Counted from the stretch's first letter, positions 1 to 8,255 are shown. The stretch: DNA of 64,000 nucleotides from Microbacteriaceae bacterium (GCA_019638805.1 JAHBTA010000002.1:62001-126000), one strand, 5' to 3'. The notes: generated by a model from the sequence alone, not told the origin. Program-made: numbers and translations.

Positions 1-76
1 CCTGCGCGACCTCGGCCCGCTCGGCGCGCGGGAGCGCCTTGGCGGCGTCGAGCACTTCGGCGGCGGTCGGGGTCAT
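1..76 (-). CDS. Putative addiction-module antitoxin, 5' end only
   Basis: Only the first 25 codons lie in the window; the gene runs off the left edge. The translated start (MTPTAAEVLDAAKALPRAER) is a short amphipathic helix like the N-terminus of the small antitoxins of the 'addiction module component' family, which pair with RelE/ParE-type toxins. The rest of the gene and any toxin lie outside the window, so this is a weak call resting on N-terminal similarity alone. Confidence 0.4.
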   Translation of the reverse strand, partial: MTPTAAEVLDAAKALPRAERAEVAQ

Positions 77-196
77 GAGTCGATTCTACGACGGTGAACT
101 GACATCGACCGGAACGGGGCGCGCTGGGTCCGGCTCATATGCGGTCCAGCGACCATCCGGGTACAAGAACCTCGTTGACAATATCCCGGGCTCTCG

Positions 197-271
197 TGGT
201 GGGCGATACTGGGATCGAACCAGTGACCTCTTCCGTGTCAGGGAAGCGCGCTACCGCTGCGCCAATCGCCC
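197..271 (-). tRNA. tRNA-Val (anticodon GAC)
   Basis: Read on the minus strand, a full cloverleaf is visible: acceptor GGGCGAT pairing with ATCGCCC, anticodon stem CTTCC/GGAAG around a loop with GAC, and a T-loop GGTTCGATCC. The CCA end is encoded (197-199). It is the last gene of a Gly-Cys-Val tRNA operon. A second valine tRNA with anticodon CAC and an almost identical acceptor lies at 1174-1246 on the other strand. Confidence 0.95.
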
Positions 272-316
272 TCACCGAATCTCTTCGGATCGGAGTGCCC
301 TCACAGGCACTGAGTG

Positions 317-387
317 AGGTGGCGACGGGATTCGAACCCGTGTATACGGCTTTGCAGGCCGCTGCCTCGCCTCTCGGCCACGCCACC
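317..387 (-). tRNA. tRNA-Cys (anticodon GCA)
   Basis: The minus strand folds with acceptor GGTGGCG/CGCCACC, an anticodon stem of GCGGC/GCCGT type around the loop CTGCAAA (anticodon GCA) and T-arm GGGTTCGAATCCC. The discriminator base is U, the known identity base for cysteine tRNAs. CCA is not encoded. It is the middle gene of the tRNA operon, 27 bases after tRNA-Gly and 45 bases before tRNA-Val. Confidence 0.95.
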
Positions 388-414
388 AGGTCGGAAACCC
401 TGTGCCTTCACTCG

Positions 415-487
415 AGCGGATGACGAGACTCGAACTCGCGACCCTCACCTTGGCAAGGTGATGCGCTACCAACTGCGCTACATCCGC
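415..487 (-). tRNA. tRNA-Gly (anticodon GCC)
   Basis: The minus strand shows acceptor GCGGATG/CATCCGC, anticodon stem CACCT/AGGTG around the loop TGCCA (anticodon GCC), T-loop GTTCGAGTC and discriminator U. CCA is not encoded. It is the first gene of the Gly-Cys-Val operon, a gene order common in Actinomycetota, and has a recognisable promoter immediately upstream (516-544). Confidence 0.95.
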
Positions 488-490
488 GTT

Positions 491-544
491 GCACCCGTTA
501 CCGGGTGCGGACTCGACTCTAGTCGATGGTCCCGAGCGGGCCAA
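491..544 (-). promoter_or_regulatory. Promoter and leader hairpin of the tRNA operon
   Basis: On the minus strand a -35 TTGGCC (544-539) and a -10 TAGAGT (521-516) are separated by 17 bases. Between the -10 and the tRNA-Gly 5' end lies a perfect 7-bp hairpin, GCACCCG-GTAA-CGGGTGC (508-491), which would form the leader removed during tRNA maturation. Confidence 0.6.
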
Positions 545-571
545 ACTCTTTACGCGCGCGGCGAAACACGT

Positions 572-1051
572 TCAGCCCCACCAGAACAGGTTGGGCATGA
601 ACAGCGCGCTCGTCGTCGATGCGGTCGCGATGGATGCCGTGAGGACCCGCGTGGTCCACAGCACCAGATGCAGGTAGGCGACCCCCAGGACCGCCGTCGT
701 CGCGTACCGGCCGACCCGCTCGGAGGCGCGGAGGGCACGCAGACCCCGGTGCCCGGTGAGGATGGCCGCGGCGATCGCGACGATCGAAAGGAACGAGACC
801 GAGCCCATCATCCGGGCCGTCTCGGTCGTGTCGATGAAGTGCAGGAACGTCAGGTTGACCGCCAGGATGCGCCCGGCGATGAAGGCGACCGTCACGATCG
901 CCACGATGCCCGCCGACGCCACCGCGGCCGGCGGCAGGGCCTCGACCGCGAGCACGAACCGGCGCCACGACGACACCGGCCGCGGCACCACGGTGAGCGC
1001 GGGCGCGACCGGGCGCAGGCCGACGGGTAACGCGGAGCCGGGGGAACTCAC
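572..1051 (-). CDS. Hypothetical four-helix membrane protein
   Basis: I do not recognise this 159-residue protein. After a short N-terminal tail it has about four hydrophobic segments (roughly residues 40-62, 82-98, 115-132 and 138-155) separated by short basic loops, so it is a small integral membrane protein. It lies between the tRNA operon and tRNA-Val and has no partner gene. The GTG start is supported by a TAGTGT -10 box ending six bases upstream (1063-1058), the spacing of leaderless actinobacterial transcripts; no Shine-Dalgarno sequence is present. Confidence 0.65.
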   Translation of the reverse strand: MSSPGSALPVGLRPVAPALTVVPRPVSSWRRFVLAVEALPPAAVASAGIVAIVTVAFIAGRILAVNLTFLHFIDTTETARMMGSVSFLSIVAIAAAILTGHRGLRALRASERVGRYATTAVLGVAYLHLVLWTTRVLTASIATASTTSALFMPNLFWWG

Positions 1052-1173
1052 CAGGCCACACTAGGTCGGCGCACCCCCCGTTGTCACCCGTTCGGGGGCC
1101 ACTCCCAGGGTTAAGGGACGGGTGAGGCACCCGTGCTCCGGCCCGTGCGGTGCTGTGGCAAGATGGAGGCCGC

Positions 1174-1246
1174 GGGCGATTGGCGCAGTTGGTAGCGCGC
1201 TTCCTTCACACGGAAGAGGTCATCAGTTCGAGTCTGGTATCGCCCA
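1174..1246 (+). tRNA. tRNA-Val (anticodon CAC)
   Basis: Acceptor GGGCGAT/ATCGCCC, D-arm GCGCAGTTGGTAGCGC, anticodon stem CTTCC/GGAAG with loop TTCACAC (anticodon CAC) and T-arm around GTTCGAGTC. CCA is not encoded, unlike the GAC valine tRNA at 197-271, with which it shares the acceptor and anticodon stems. It stands alone, on the opposite strand to the tRNA operon. Confidence 0.95.
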
Positions 1247-1295
1247 CACCCGAGGAAGCCCCTGGCACGACGCCGATGCACCGCGAAGGTCCGTC

Positions 1296-1769
1296 CTACG
1301 ACGGGGGCAGTGGATGCTCGCCCTTGACGAAGAAGTAGCTGCCCCGGATCTCGCCGGCCAGCTTCGAGCGCTGACGCGCCCATTTGAACGCGTCGAGCTC
1401 GGCGGGAGGAGTCATCCCTTCGCTCAGTTTGAAGCCGACGGCGCGCTTCCCACCCGCCGCCTTGGTCCACAGTACGTTCACGGCCAGCCCGTCGGCGAAA
1501 TGCAGGGTCGGCCAGAACAGATCGTCGTCCTCGTAGACGAACACTTCGAGGATCGGCGAGGCCAGCACGATGTCGCGTTCGCTGCGAAGGATCTGCTCGA
1601 CCCAGGCGACGACGTCGGCACGCGCTTCGGGCGCTGCGGTGACGTAGTCGGTGTCGTACTTGTTGGCGAAGTAGCGGGCCTCGCTCGCACGCAGCCCGGC
1701 CAGGGCCGGCGCCACGGGCGAGGACTCCAGCCCGGCTGCGGACACCTCGGTGTACGTCACGACGGTCAT
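1296..1769 (-). CDS. Hypothetical protein
   Basis: A 157-residue soluble protein with no motif I can assign. The middle (residues 60-110) is rich in aromatic and acidic residues (EVFVYEDDDLFWPTLHFADG), and the C-terminal part is basic. There is no signal peptide or membrane segment. It starts 9 bases after the stop of the glyoxalase-like gene upstream and is probably co-transcribed with it. ATG start at 1769. Confidence 0.6.
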   Translation of the reverse strand: MTVVTYTEVSAAGLESSPVAPALAGLRASEARYFANKYDTDYVTAAPEARADVVAWVEQILRSERDIVLASPILEVFVYEDDDLFWPTLHFADGLAVNVLWTKAAGGKRAVGFKLSEGMTPPAELDAFKWARQRSKLAGEIRGSYFFVKGEHPLPPS

Positions 1770-1778
1770 GATCAGCTC

Positions 1779-2408
1779 CTATGCCTGTCGGTTCAGGATA
1801 GGGCGCTCGACCCCGACCCAGCTGTAGCCGTCGAGGTCGGTGAACTCCTCGTCGCCGACGACGGTGAGGCGATGCGACCCTGACCCCGCCGGATCGCACC
1901 CGAGCTGCTTGGCGAGCGCCGCACGCTTGTACAGCGCCAGCTTGATGGCTCCGGAGTCGAACTCCACATAGGCGGGGAAGCTCTTCGCGACAACCAGACC
2001 GTGCTCCTGGTAGCAGCGCTTGCTCGCCTTGACGCTGTCGACGCCGAGCAGCAAGACGACTGCCTCGACGTCCCCTGTCGCCGGCCCGGTGGCGGTCTTG
2101 TTCGCGCTCGCCACCTGCCACGCCGTGCCGTCCGGGGCGAGGAGCGATCCGCCGTAGCCCCAGAGGCTCTTCGCGACCGGCTTGAGGGTGCGCGCCCCCG
2201 CGGCAAGCGCGCGCGCGACGACGGCGTCGACGTCGTCCGGCTGCGCGAGGATCAGCGAGGGTGCGAAGCCGCGGAAGCCCGAACTCGGCTGCGTGGCGAC
2301 CTGCACCCCGACCAGGTCGCCGAGGGCGAGCGCATTGCGGTAGAACGACTCAGCGGGCTGGATGTCATCCGCTCCCGCCACCTCGATCGTGATGCTGTGA
2401 ATGTTCAT
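1779..2408 (-). CDS. Glyoxalase/bleomycin-resistance-type (VOC) protein
   Basis: 209 residues. The first about 115 form a VOC-like module: the N-terminal strand MNIHSITIEVAGADDIQPAE, an FYRNALALGD segment, then a segment ending in SLLAPDGTAWQVASA, the usual 'DPDGn.w.l' end of VOC modules. Residues 125-209 repeat the pattern more weakly (VEAVVLLLGV, CYQEHGLVVAKSF). VOC proteins bind a metal and act on small molecules such as methylglyoxal adducts; the substrate here is unknown. A TACGCT -10 box ends six bases before the ATG (2420-2415), suggesting a leaderless transcript that continues into the downstream hypothetical gene. Confidence 0.75.
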   Translation of the reverse strand: MNIHSITIEVAGADDIQPAESFYRNALALGDLVGVQVATQPSSGFRGFAPSLILAQPDDVDAVVARALAAGARTLKPVAKSLWGYGGSLLAPDGTAWQVASANKTATGPATGDVEAVVLLLGVDSVKASKRCYQEHGLVVAKSFPAYVEFDSGAIKLALYKRAALAKQLGCDPAGSGSHRLTVVGDEEFTDLDGYSWVGVERPILNRQA

Positions 2409-2589
2409 ACCCCGAGCGTAAGAACCGCACTTCACTCGGCGCTTCTCCATTCCTGACCGATGTCGGACCAGGCCGGGCCGCTCGCGGGTCGGTGAGAGCG
2501 GCGCAAGGATCGCCCCCGCCCGCTCGAAATGAGACGATCGGACTCGTGAGCGAACCCCGGCTGCAGACTCGCTCGCCGGAAGCGGCGAC

Positions 2590-4011
2590 GTGACCGACGT
2601 CGACGCGGTCGTCGTCGGCGCCGGGGTCAATGGGCTCGTCGCGGCGGTCCGGCTCGCCGAAGCCGGGATGCGCGTGGTCGTCCTCGAGGCGCAGCACTCC
2701 CCCGGCGGCGCGTTCCGCACCGAGGAGCTGACCCTGCCCGGCTTCCGGCACGACGTCGGAGCGACGGTGCATGCGCTGGCCGCCGCCTCGCCCGCGTTCC
2801 GCGCCCTCTGCCTTCCCATCGAATACGCGCATCCCGAGGTTCCCCTGGGGCACGCGCTGGTACCCGGACGCTCGGTGCTCCTGCACCGTTCCGCCGCCGA
2901 GACCGCGGCCGGGCTCGGGCCTGACCGACGGCATTGGGAGCGGGTCTTCGGCTCGCTGGGGCGGCGCTGGGAGGGGCTGGTCGCATCCGTGCTCGACCCG
3001 ACGGCGCTCCCGCCCACCGCGCCCCGCGAACTCGTCGAGTTCGGCCTCCGGGGCGTGTGGCCGCTCACCCGGACCGACGCGCGCTTCCGCAGCGAGGAGG
3101 CTCGCGCGCTGCTCTCCGGCCTCGCTGCGCACGCCGTGCTGCCGCTGGATGCACCGGTGACCGCAGGATTCGCACTCTTCATGGGCGCCCTCGCCCACGG
3201 CGTCGGCTGGCCGGTCGCCCGCGGCGGATCGCAGTCGATCGTCGACGCGCTCGTGGCTCGCCTGCGCGAGCACGGCGGCGAACTGCTCACCGGGCACCCG
3301 GTGTCATCGCTGGCCGGGCTGCCGTCGACCCGTGCCGTGCTATTGGACCTGACGCCGCGGCAGCTGGTCGCGGTCGCGCGCGACGCGCTGCCACCGCGGT
3401 TCGCGCACCGGATGTCGCGGTGGCGCCACGCACCGGGGGTCGTCAAGGTCGACTGGGCACTTGATGCGCCAGTCCCCTGGGCGGATGCGGCGCTCGCCCG
3501 GGCTGGAACCGTGCACGTGGGCGGGAGCGCCGCGTCGGTCCGCGAGGCCGAGCGCGCCGCGGGGCAGGGGCGCATCCCGGAGGAGCTGCACGTCCTGTTC
3601 GTGCAGGCGAGCTCGGCGGATCCGACACGGGCCCCAGCGGGCAAGCACACCGGGTGGGGCTATGTGCACGTCCCGAACGGCTGGGACGGGGATCTCACCG
3701 ACGCGATCGAGAACCGGATCGAGCAGTTCGCCCCCGGCTTCCGGGAGAGGATCGCGGGGCGTCACATCTTCACCACCGCCACGCTCGAGCGCTGGGACGC
3801 GAACCTCGTGGGTGGTGACATCGGCGGCGGTTCCGTCGAATGGCGGCAGTTGATCGCCCGACCGCGGCTCGGCCCCACTCCCTGGGCGATCCCCACCCGT
3901 CGCGGTGACTCGGCGCTGTTTCTGTGCTCGTCCGGCGCCCTTCCCGGCGGGGGCGGGCATGGCATGGCCGGCTGGAAGGCGGCCGGCGCCGCACTGCGCC
4001 GGCTCGGCTGA
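2590..4011 (+). CDS. FAD-dependent oxidoreductase, phytoene-desaturase-like
   Basis: 473 residues. The N-terminus carries the FAD-binding dinucleotide fold (VVVGAGVNGLVAAVRLAEAG, residues 8-27), then EAQHSPGGAFRTEEL, the typical second part of the amine oxidase/phytoene desaturase FAD site. The C-terminal SSGALPGGGGHGMAGWKAA is the usual flavin-contacting tail of the family. Such enzymes catalyse desaturation or oxidation of carotenoids and other hydrophobic substrates; no other carotenoid gene is nearby, so the substrate is open. The GTG start at 2590 overlaps the stop of a possible 15-codon leader ORF (2546-2593). The gene faces the convergent DUF2071 gene, 9 bases away. Confidence 0.85.
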   Translation: MTDVDAVVVGAGVNGLVAAVRLAEAGMRVVVLEAQHSPGGAFRTEELTLPGFRHDVGATVHALAAASPAFRALCLPIEYAHPEVPLGHALVPGRSVLLHRSAAETAAGLGPDRRHWERVFGSLGRRWEGLVASVLDPTALPPTAPRELVEFGLRGVWPLTRTDARFRSEEARALLSGLAAHAVLPLDAPVTAGFALFMGALAHGVGWPVARGGSQSIVDALVARLREHGGELLTGHPVSSLAGLPSTRAVLLDLTPRQLVAVARDALPPRFAHRMSRWRHAPGVVKVDWALDAPVPWADAALARAGTVHVGGSAASVREAERAAGQGRIPEELHVLFVQASSADPTRAPAGKHTGWGYVHVPNGWDGDLTDAIENRIEQFAPGFRERIAGRHIFTTATLERWDANLVGGDIGGGSVEWRQLIARPRLGPTPWAIPTRRGDSALFLCSSGALPGGGGHGMAGWKAAGAALRRLG

Positions 4012-4020
4012 TTCGTCGCG

Positions 4021-4761
4021 TCAATGCCGCGCCGCGCCCCCGAACCGGGCCGAGACGCCCGGTGAGAACAGCACCGAGTCCGGACGGCGAGACGCGACGC
4101 CCGGCAGCCCGGCCGCCGCCACCAGCTCGTCCTCCAGAGAGAGGACCTCGGCGGCATGCAGCGTCCACGGCTCGTGCACGGTGGGCACCCATACCGTGCG
4201 GCGGCCGCGGCGCGTGAACATGCCCCAGCGCGCGGTCAGGAACTCCGCGAGCGCACCGGTGCGGATCGCCTTGCCCGTCCGCACCCGCACCGCGCTCGAC
4301 GGTCCCCCGCCGTGCCGCCGCGTGTCGTAGCCGAGCAGGTGGCCCTCGCGCTGCATGCGCGTCCGCGACCAGAAGTACGGCAGTCCGAACGCGGCGCGCG
4401 CCGCGATCACCGCCGCCAGTCGGGACGCCTCGAGCGACCGGAACACCACACCCCTCCTCCCCATCGCGTCGGTCCCGTAGAGGCGCACGTTGATCTCGAC
4501 GAAGTCCCCCGCGTGCGGCACCGGTGGCGACCCGAATAGAGTCGCCGAGCCGAGCCGGAACAGGATCAGCCCCACCCAGCCGGTCCCGTCGAACTCGTCG
4601 GGCGCGACGCCATCGGGCAGCAGCGCCGCGACCTCGGCCGACGGCACGCGCCAGTGCAGCATGGTCACATCGCTCCAGGTCTGCGACGCCACGGTGCGAC
4701 CCGGGAGCGGCGGGGCCAGGTGGGTGATCGGGAGCGGCTCGACCCGGCCGGACGGGTTCAC
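4021..4761 (-). CDS. DUF2071 (YqjF-like) protein
   Basis: 246 residues. It matches the DUF2071 pattern: an early W.....LHW.V....V..LLP.G segment (residues 29-50), then DEFDGTGWVGLILFRL, a central YFWSRTRM region and a late FLTARWGMFTRR. The function of the family is unknown. The GTG start (4761) overlaps the stop of the upstream Amt-like gene in a GTGA junction, so the two are translationally coupled. That coupling is the only clue to role. Confidence 0.8.
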   Translation of the reverse strand: MNPSGRVEPLPITHLAPPLPGRTVASQTWSDVTMLHWRVPSAEVAALLPDGVAPDEFDGTGWVGLILFRLGSATLFGSPPVPHAGDFVEINVRLYGTDAMGRRGVVFRSLEASRLAAVIAARAAFGLPYFWSRTRMQREGHLLGYDTRRHGGGPSSAVRVRTGKAIRTGALAEFLTARWGMFTRRGRRTVWVPTVHEPWTLHAAEVLSLEDELVAAAGLPGVASRRPDSVLFSPGVSARFGGAARH

Positions 4762-5810
4762 GACTGCTCCAGCAGGTCCTCGGGGATGCGCGAACGCGCC
4801 ACATGGCGCCTGGCGAGCAGCACCCACACCGGAACCGAGGCGACCACGGCGAACGCCGCGACCGCGGCGAACGCGATGACCGGCGGAGCCAGCACCGCCC
4901 AACGCGCGAAGAACAGAACGCCTGCGTTCTCCCCGGACACCGCCGGCGCGAGGAAGCCGGTGACGGCCGCGACGAGCACGGTCGCCCCCCAGCGTGCCGC
5001 GAGCCCGGTGCGCACGACCGCCCGAGCCGAGAAGACCAGCGCGGCGAGCGCCCCCGCGAGCAGGCCCGCACCGGCAAGCCACCCGGGCGCGACGCCCACC
5101 GCGCCGGGAAGCGTCGCCGCCATGCCGACCACCATTCCGAGCACGATCGAGCGGGCCGTCGAGCGCCGCGTAGCGCGCAGGATGTCGGCCAGCAGCCATC
5201 CGACGCCGCCCGCGACCGGGCCGACCAGGGTCGCGATCAGGATGCGCGGCACGAACGCGTCGAAAACCCCCTCCAGGTGTGCAAGCCACACCACGGCCGC
5301 GACCCACAACGCGAGTCCGGCCGCGACCGTCCGGCGGCTCGCCGCACGGTTCAGCCGAGGCTGCTCGCGGACGCCCGCCGGCGGCCTGGCCAGCAGCACG
5401 AAGGCCGCCGGGGACACCAGCAGCGGCAGTGCCGCCCCGAAGTCCTCGAAGCGGCATTCGGGCGCGATGCACCCCGCAGTCACCGCCAGGGGCACGAGCG
5501 CGCTCGCCGGGAGCACCACGACGCCCCACACCACGAGCGCCACGCGGCGGATCAGCAGGTCCGCCCCGGCGGCGAGGGCCGCCGCCTCCAGCAGCACGAG
5601 GATCGACGGCACCGGCAGCAGCAGCCCGATCAGGAATCGCGGCGCGATGCCCAGCAGCGTCCCGGCCGGGACGGTGACCAGAGCGGCCGCCACCGCGACG
5701 GCGAGGGCCGACCACGGCATCCGAGCGCCGAGGGCAGGGCGCACCAGAGCCATGACCGCGGCAAGGGCGACCGCGCCCGCGGCGATCCCGGCAAGGACGA
5801 TCGGTTCCAT
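4758..5810 (-). CDS. Divergent Amt-fold membrane protein without the pore histidines
   Basis: 350 residues, almost entirely hydrophobic, about ten membrane segments. By eye it aligns along most of its length with the ammonium transporter encoded just upstream: GGVGWLLADIL against AAVIGWLIVEKL, APGWLAGAGLLAGALAAL against APGWALLLGLIAGAICAL, and the C-terminal segment VIAFAAVAAFAVV against AIAAFGVAIFSFV. The first pore His of Amt (in AVHINAG) is replaced by Leu (LPLLVSPAA) and the second (GIHMVGG) by Val (ATVLVAAV). It therefore probably does not conduct ammonium like a classical Amt. ATG 5810 was preferred over an upstream TTG at 5819. It is coupled downstream to DUF2071. Confidence 0.75.
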   Translation of the reverse strand: MEPIVLAGIAAGAVALAAVMALVRPALGARMPWSALAVAVAAALVTVPAGTLLGIAPRFLIGLLLPVPSILVLLEAAALAAGADLLIRRVALVVWGVVVLPASALVPLAVTAGCIAPECRFEDFGAALPLLVSPAAFVLLARPPAGVREQPRLNRAASRRTVAAGLALWVAAVVWLAHLEGVFDAFVPRILIATLVGPVAGGVGWLLADILRATRRSTARSIVLGMVVGMAATLPGAVGVAPGWLAGAGLLAGALAALVFSARAVVRTGLAARWGATVLVAAVTGFLAPAVSGENAGVLFFARWAVLAPPVIAFAAVAAFAVVASVPVWVLLARRHVARSRIPEDLLEQS

Positions 5811-5823
5811 CCCGCACAACGAT

Positions 5824-5857
5824 ACGGGGCGTCGTCCCCGGAGAGACGACGCCCCGT
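5824..5857 (-). terminator. Hairpin terminator after amt
   Basis: A perfect 13-bp inverted repeat (5824-5836 and 5845-5857, arms ACGGGGCGTCGTC and GACGACGCCCCGT) with an 8-base loop lies 18 bases after the amt stop. On the minus strand it is followed by ATCGTTGTG, not a strong U-tract. It sits only 13 bases before the start codon of the Amt-like gene, so it could terminate or attenuate read-through from amt. Confidence 0.75.
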
Positions 5858-5875
5858 TGGCGACTCAGGCTGCGG

Positions 5876-7078
5876 TCACTCGACGATCGCGTAGCCCTCC
5901 TCGCCGTGCACCACCGTGTCGATGCCGGCGATCTCGTCCTCGTTCCTGACCCGGAAGCCGATGACCTTCTCGATGGCGAACCCGATGATCAGGGCCACCA
6001 CGAAGGAGAAGATCGCCACGCCGAAGGCCGCGATGGCCTGCGACGCCAGCTGCCCCAGGCCGCCGCCGGTGAACAGGCCGGTCCCGATCGCGAAGAAGCC
6101 CAGGTAGAGGGTGCCGATGAAACCGCCCACCATGTGGATCCCGACCACGTCGAGCGAGTCGTCGAAGCCCAGCTTGAACTTGAGCTCGATCGCCAGGGCG
6201 CAGATCGCACCCGCGATGAGACCGAGCAGCAGGGCCCAGCCGGGCGCGAGGTTCGCGCAGGACGGCGTGATCGCCACCAGGCCGGCGACCGCTCCGGAGC
6301 CGGCGCCGACCGAGGTGGCCTTGCCGTCCTTGAGCTTCTCGACGATGAGCCAGCCGATGACCGCCGCGGCGGTCGCGCCCAGGGTGTTGATCGCGATGAG
6401 GCCGACGTTCGCCATGTCGTTGAGGAACTCCGCGCCCACGTTGAAGCCGAACCATCCGAACCACAGGATCGAGGCCCCCAGCAGCACCAGCGGCACGTTG
6501 TGCGGCTTGTGGGCGCCCTTCTGGAATCCGACGCGCTTGCCGAGCACGAGCGCCAGAGCCAGGGCTGCGGCACCCGCGTTGATGTGGACGGCCGTGCCGC
6601 CGGCGTAGTCGATCACGGCGGGCAGTCCGGTCAGCTCGCCCAGGCTGTAGATCCAGCCACCGCCCCACACCCAGGCCGCGACCGGGAAGTACACGATGGT
6701 CGCCCACAGGCCGGCGAACAGCAGCCACGAGCCGAACTTGGCCCGGTCCGCGATCGCACCCGAGATCAGGGCCACCGTGATGATCGCGAAGGTCGCCCCG
6801 AAGGTCGCGCCGATGAGCGTCTCGTTGTCGCCGTTCATGAGGGCGAAGTCCGAGAACGGGTTGCCCGCGAAATCGAACGGTCCCTCCGCCGCGGACATGT
6901 TGTAGCCGTAGAGGATCCACAGCACGCTGATCAGCCCGAGCGCGCCGAAGCTCATCATCATCATGCTCACGACGCTCTTGGCCTTGACCAGACCGCCGTA
7001 GAAGAAGGCGACCCCGGGCGTCATGAAGAGCACCAGGGCCGTCGCGGTCACCGCCCAGGCGAGTTCACCGGTATCCAT
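5876..7078 (-). CDS. amt: Ammonium transporter (Amt/MEP/Rh family)
   Basis: 400 residues, about eleven membrane helices, the usual length. The protein begins MDTGELAWAVTATALVLFMT and has the early PGVAFFYGGLV segment typical of Amt. Both pore histidines are present (AVHINAG and VVGIHMVGG), as are the GWFGFNVGAEF and DDSLDVVGIH signatures. It imports ammonium or ammonia across the cytoplasmic membrane. No glnB/glnD is adjacent; the downstream neighbour is a degenerate Amt-like paralogue. Upstream (7168-7214) are GTAAC-n6-GAAAC boxes of the GlnR type, so nitrogen control is likely. The SD is GAGGGAG, ahead of ATG 7078. Confidence 0.95.
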   Translation of the reverse strand: MDTGELAWAVTATALVLFMTPGVAFFYGGLVKAKSVVSMMMMSFGALGLISVLWILYGYNMSAAEGPFDFAGNPFSDFALMNGDNETLIGATFGATFAIITVALISGAIADRAKFGSWLLFAGLWATIVYFPVAAWVWGGGWIYSLGELTGLPAVIDYAGGTAVHINAGAAALALALVLGKRVGFQKGAHKPHNVPLVLLGASILWFGWFGFNVGAEFLNDMANVGLIAINTLGATAAAVIGWLIVEKLKDGKATSVGAGSGAVAGLVAITPSCANLAPGWALLLGLIAGAICALAIELKFKLGFDDSLDVVGIHMVGGFIGTLYLGFFAIGTGLFTGGGLGQLASQAIAAFGVAIFSFVVALIIGFAIEKVIGFRVRNEDEIAGIDTVVHGEEGYAIVE

Positions 7079-7167
7079 CGTCGTATCGCTCCCTCTCGTG
7101 GTTCTGCAGGTGGTGCAGGTACGCCCGTCAGTGTGGGCGCGCCAGATTTCGGGAGGGATGTCGGGGC

Positions 7168-7214
7168 GTTTCGCGCGCGTTACGCGGTGCGCCCCGGTGT
7201 AAACATCGTGTTTC
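7168..7214 (-). promoter_or_regulatory. Probable GlnR-binding boxes upstream of amt
   Basis: On the minus strand GTAAC-GCGCGC-GAAAC occupies 7183-7168, an exact match to the paired half-site pattern gTnAC-n6-GaAAC known for GlnR in actinomycetes. A second pair, GAAAC-n6-TTTAC, occupies 7214-7199. The boxes lie about 90-135 bases upstream of the amt start codon and nearest to amt of the two flanking genes. The match is by eye; a GlnR gene is not in the window. Confidence 0.6.
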
Positions 7215-7250
7215 GCGGTGCCGGGACCGAGCCACGGCGAGCGACGCGGC

Positions 7251-8255
7251 TCAGGAGGTCAGCGCGATGAGGCGCGAAATGGCGCGCAGATACTTCTTCC
7301 GGTAGCCGCCCGCGAGCATCTCGTCGCCGAAGACCCGGTCCAGGGGTACGCCGGTGGCCAGCACCCGCACCTGCTCGTCGTAGAGCCGGTCGACCAGGGC
7401 GACGAAGCGCAGCGCATCGGTCTGGTCGCGCAGCACGCTCACCCCCTCGATGCCGATCGCGCTCAGCCCGTCGACCAGGCGCACGTAGCGCGAGGGGTGC
7501 ACCCGGGCGAGATGGCGCAGGATGACGGGGAACGGATCCGCCGTCACCGTGCCTCGCGAGGCGGCGCTCTCGATCCCGGAGGCGTAGGCCTCCTGGTCCA
7601 GCGCCACGGCGTGGCCCTCCGCATCGCGGTGCCGGTAGTCGACGCCGTCGATGCGGATCACCCGGAACCGGTCGGCCATGGCGTGGATCTCGCGCAGGAA
7701 GTCCACGGCGGCGAAGCGCCCCTCGCCCAGCGCGTTCGGCGGCGTGTTCGAGGTGGCCGCGATGCGGGTTCCCCCCGCGACCAGCTCGCCGATCAGCCGG
7801 GTCATGAGCATGGTGTCGCCCGGGTCGTCGAGCTCGAACTCGTCGATCGCGATGAAGCTCGCCCCGCCCAGGAGCTTCACGGTCGCCGCGTACCCCAAGG
7901 CACCCACCAGCGCGGTGTACTCGATGAAGGTGCCGAAGTAGGTGCGACCGGGCGCTAGCTTCCAGAGCGCCGCGAGGAGGTGCGTCTTGCCGACACCGAA
8001 CCCGCCGTCGAGGTAGAGCCCGGGCTTGAGCTCGGGCGCGCGCTTGGAGAAGAGGCCGCGCGCGGGGCGCCACTGCGCGGCGAACGCGCGCACCGCATCC
8101 ACCGCCGCCGCCTGCGACGGATAATCGGGATCGGGCACGTAGTTCTCGAGCGTCGCGTCCTCGAACTGGCGCGGCGGCACGAGCGACTCGGCGATCTCGG
8201 CCGCCGTCATGGCGGGCACGCGCTCGGCGAGCGACGGGATTTCGAGCTTCTGCAT
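7251..8255 (-). CDS. zapE: Cell division protein ZapE (AFG1-like ATPase)
   Basis: 334 residues, typical for ZapE. It has Walker [12 protein letters not shown] (about residues 84-94), Walker [12 protein letters not shown] (about 133-143) and the sensor-like [16 protein letters not shown]. ZapE is an AAA-like ATPase, described in E. coli as acting at the Z-ring; the AFG1 family also includes mitochondrial proteins. It is monocistronic, divergent from the sulfurtransferase gene, with ATG at 8255. Confidence 0.9.
   Translation of the reverse strand: MQKLEIPSLAERVPAMTAAEIAESLVPPRQFEDATLENYVPDPDYPSQAAAVDAVRAFAAQWRPARGLFSKRAPELKPGLYLDGGFGVGKTHLLAALWKLAPGRTYFGTFIEYTALVGALGYAATVKLLGGASFIAIDEFELDDPGDTMLMTRLIGELVAGGTRIAATSNTPPNALGEGRFAAVDFLREIHAMADRFRVIRIDGVDYRHRDAEGHAVALDQEAYASGIESAASRGTVTADPFPVILRHLARVHPSRYVRLVDGLSAIGIEGVSVLRDQTDALRFVALVDRLYDEQVRVLATGVPLDRVFGDEMLAGGYRKKYLRAISRLIALTS

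Noticed and set aside
197-1246. tRNA cluster as an integration site
   Set aside because: No integrase, no partial tRNA copy and no direct repeat was found near the tRNAs.
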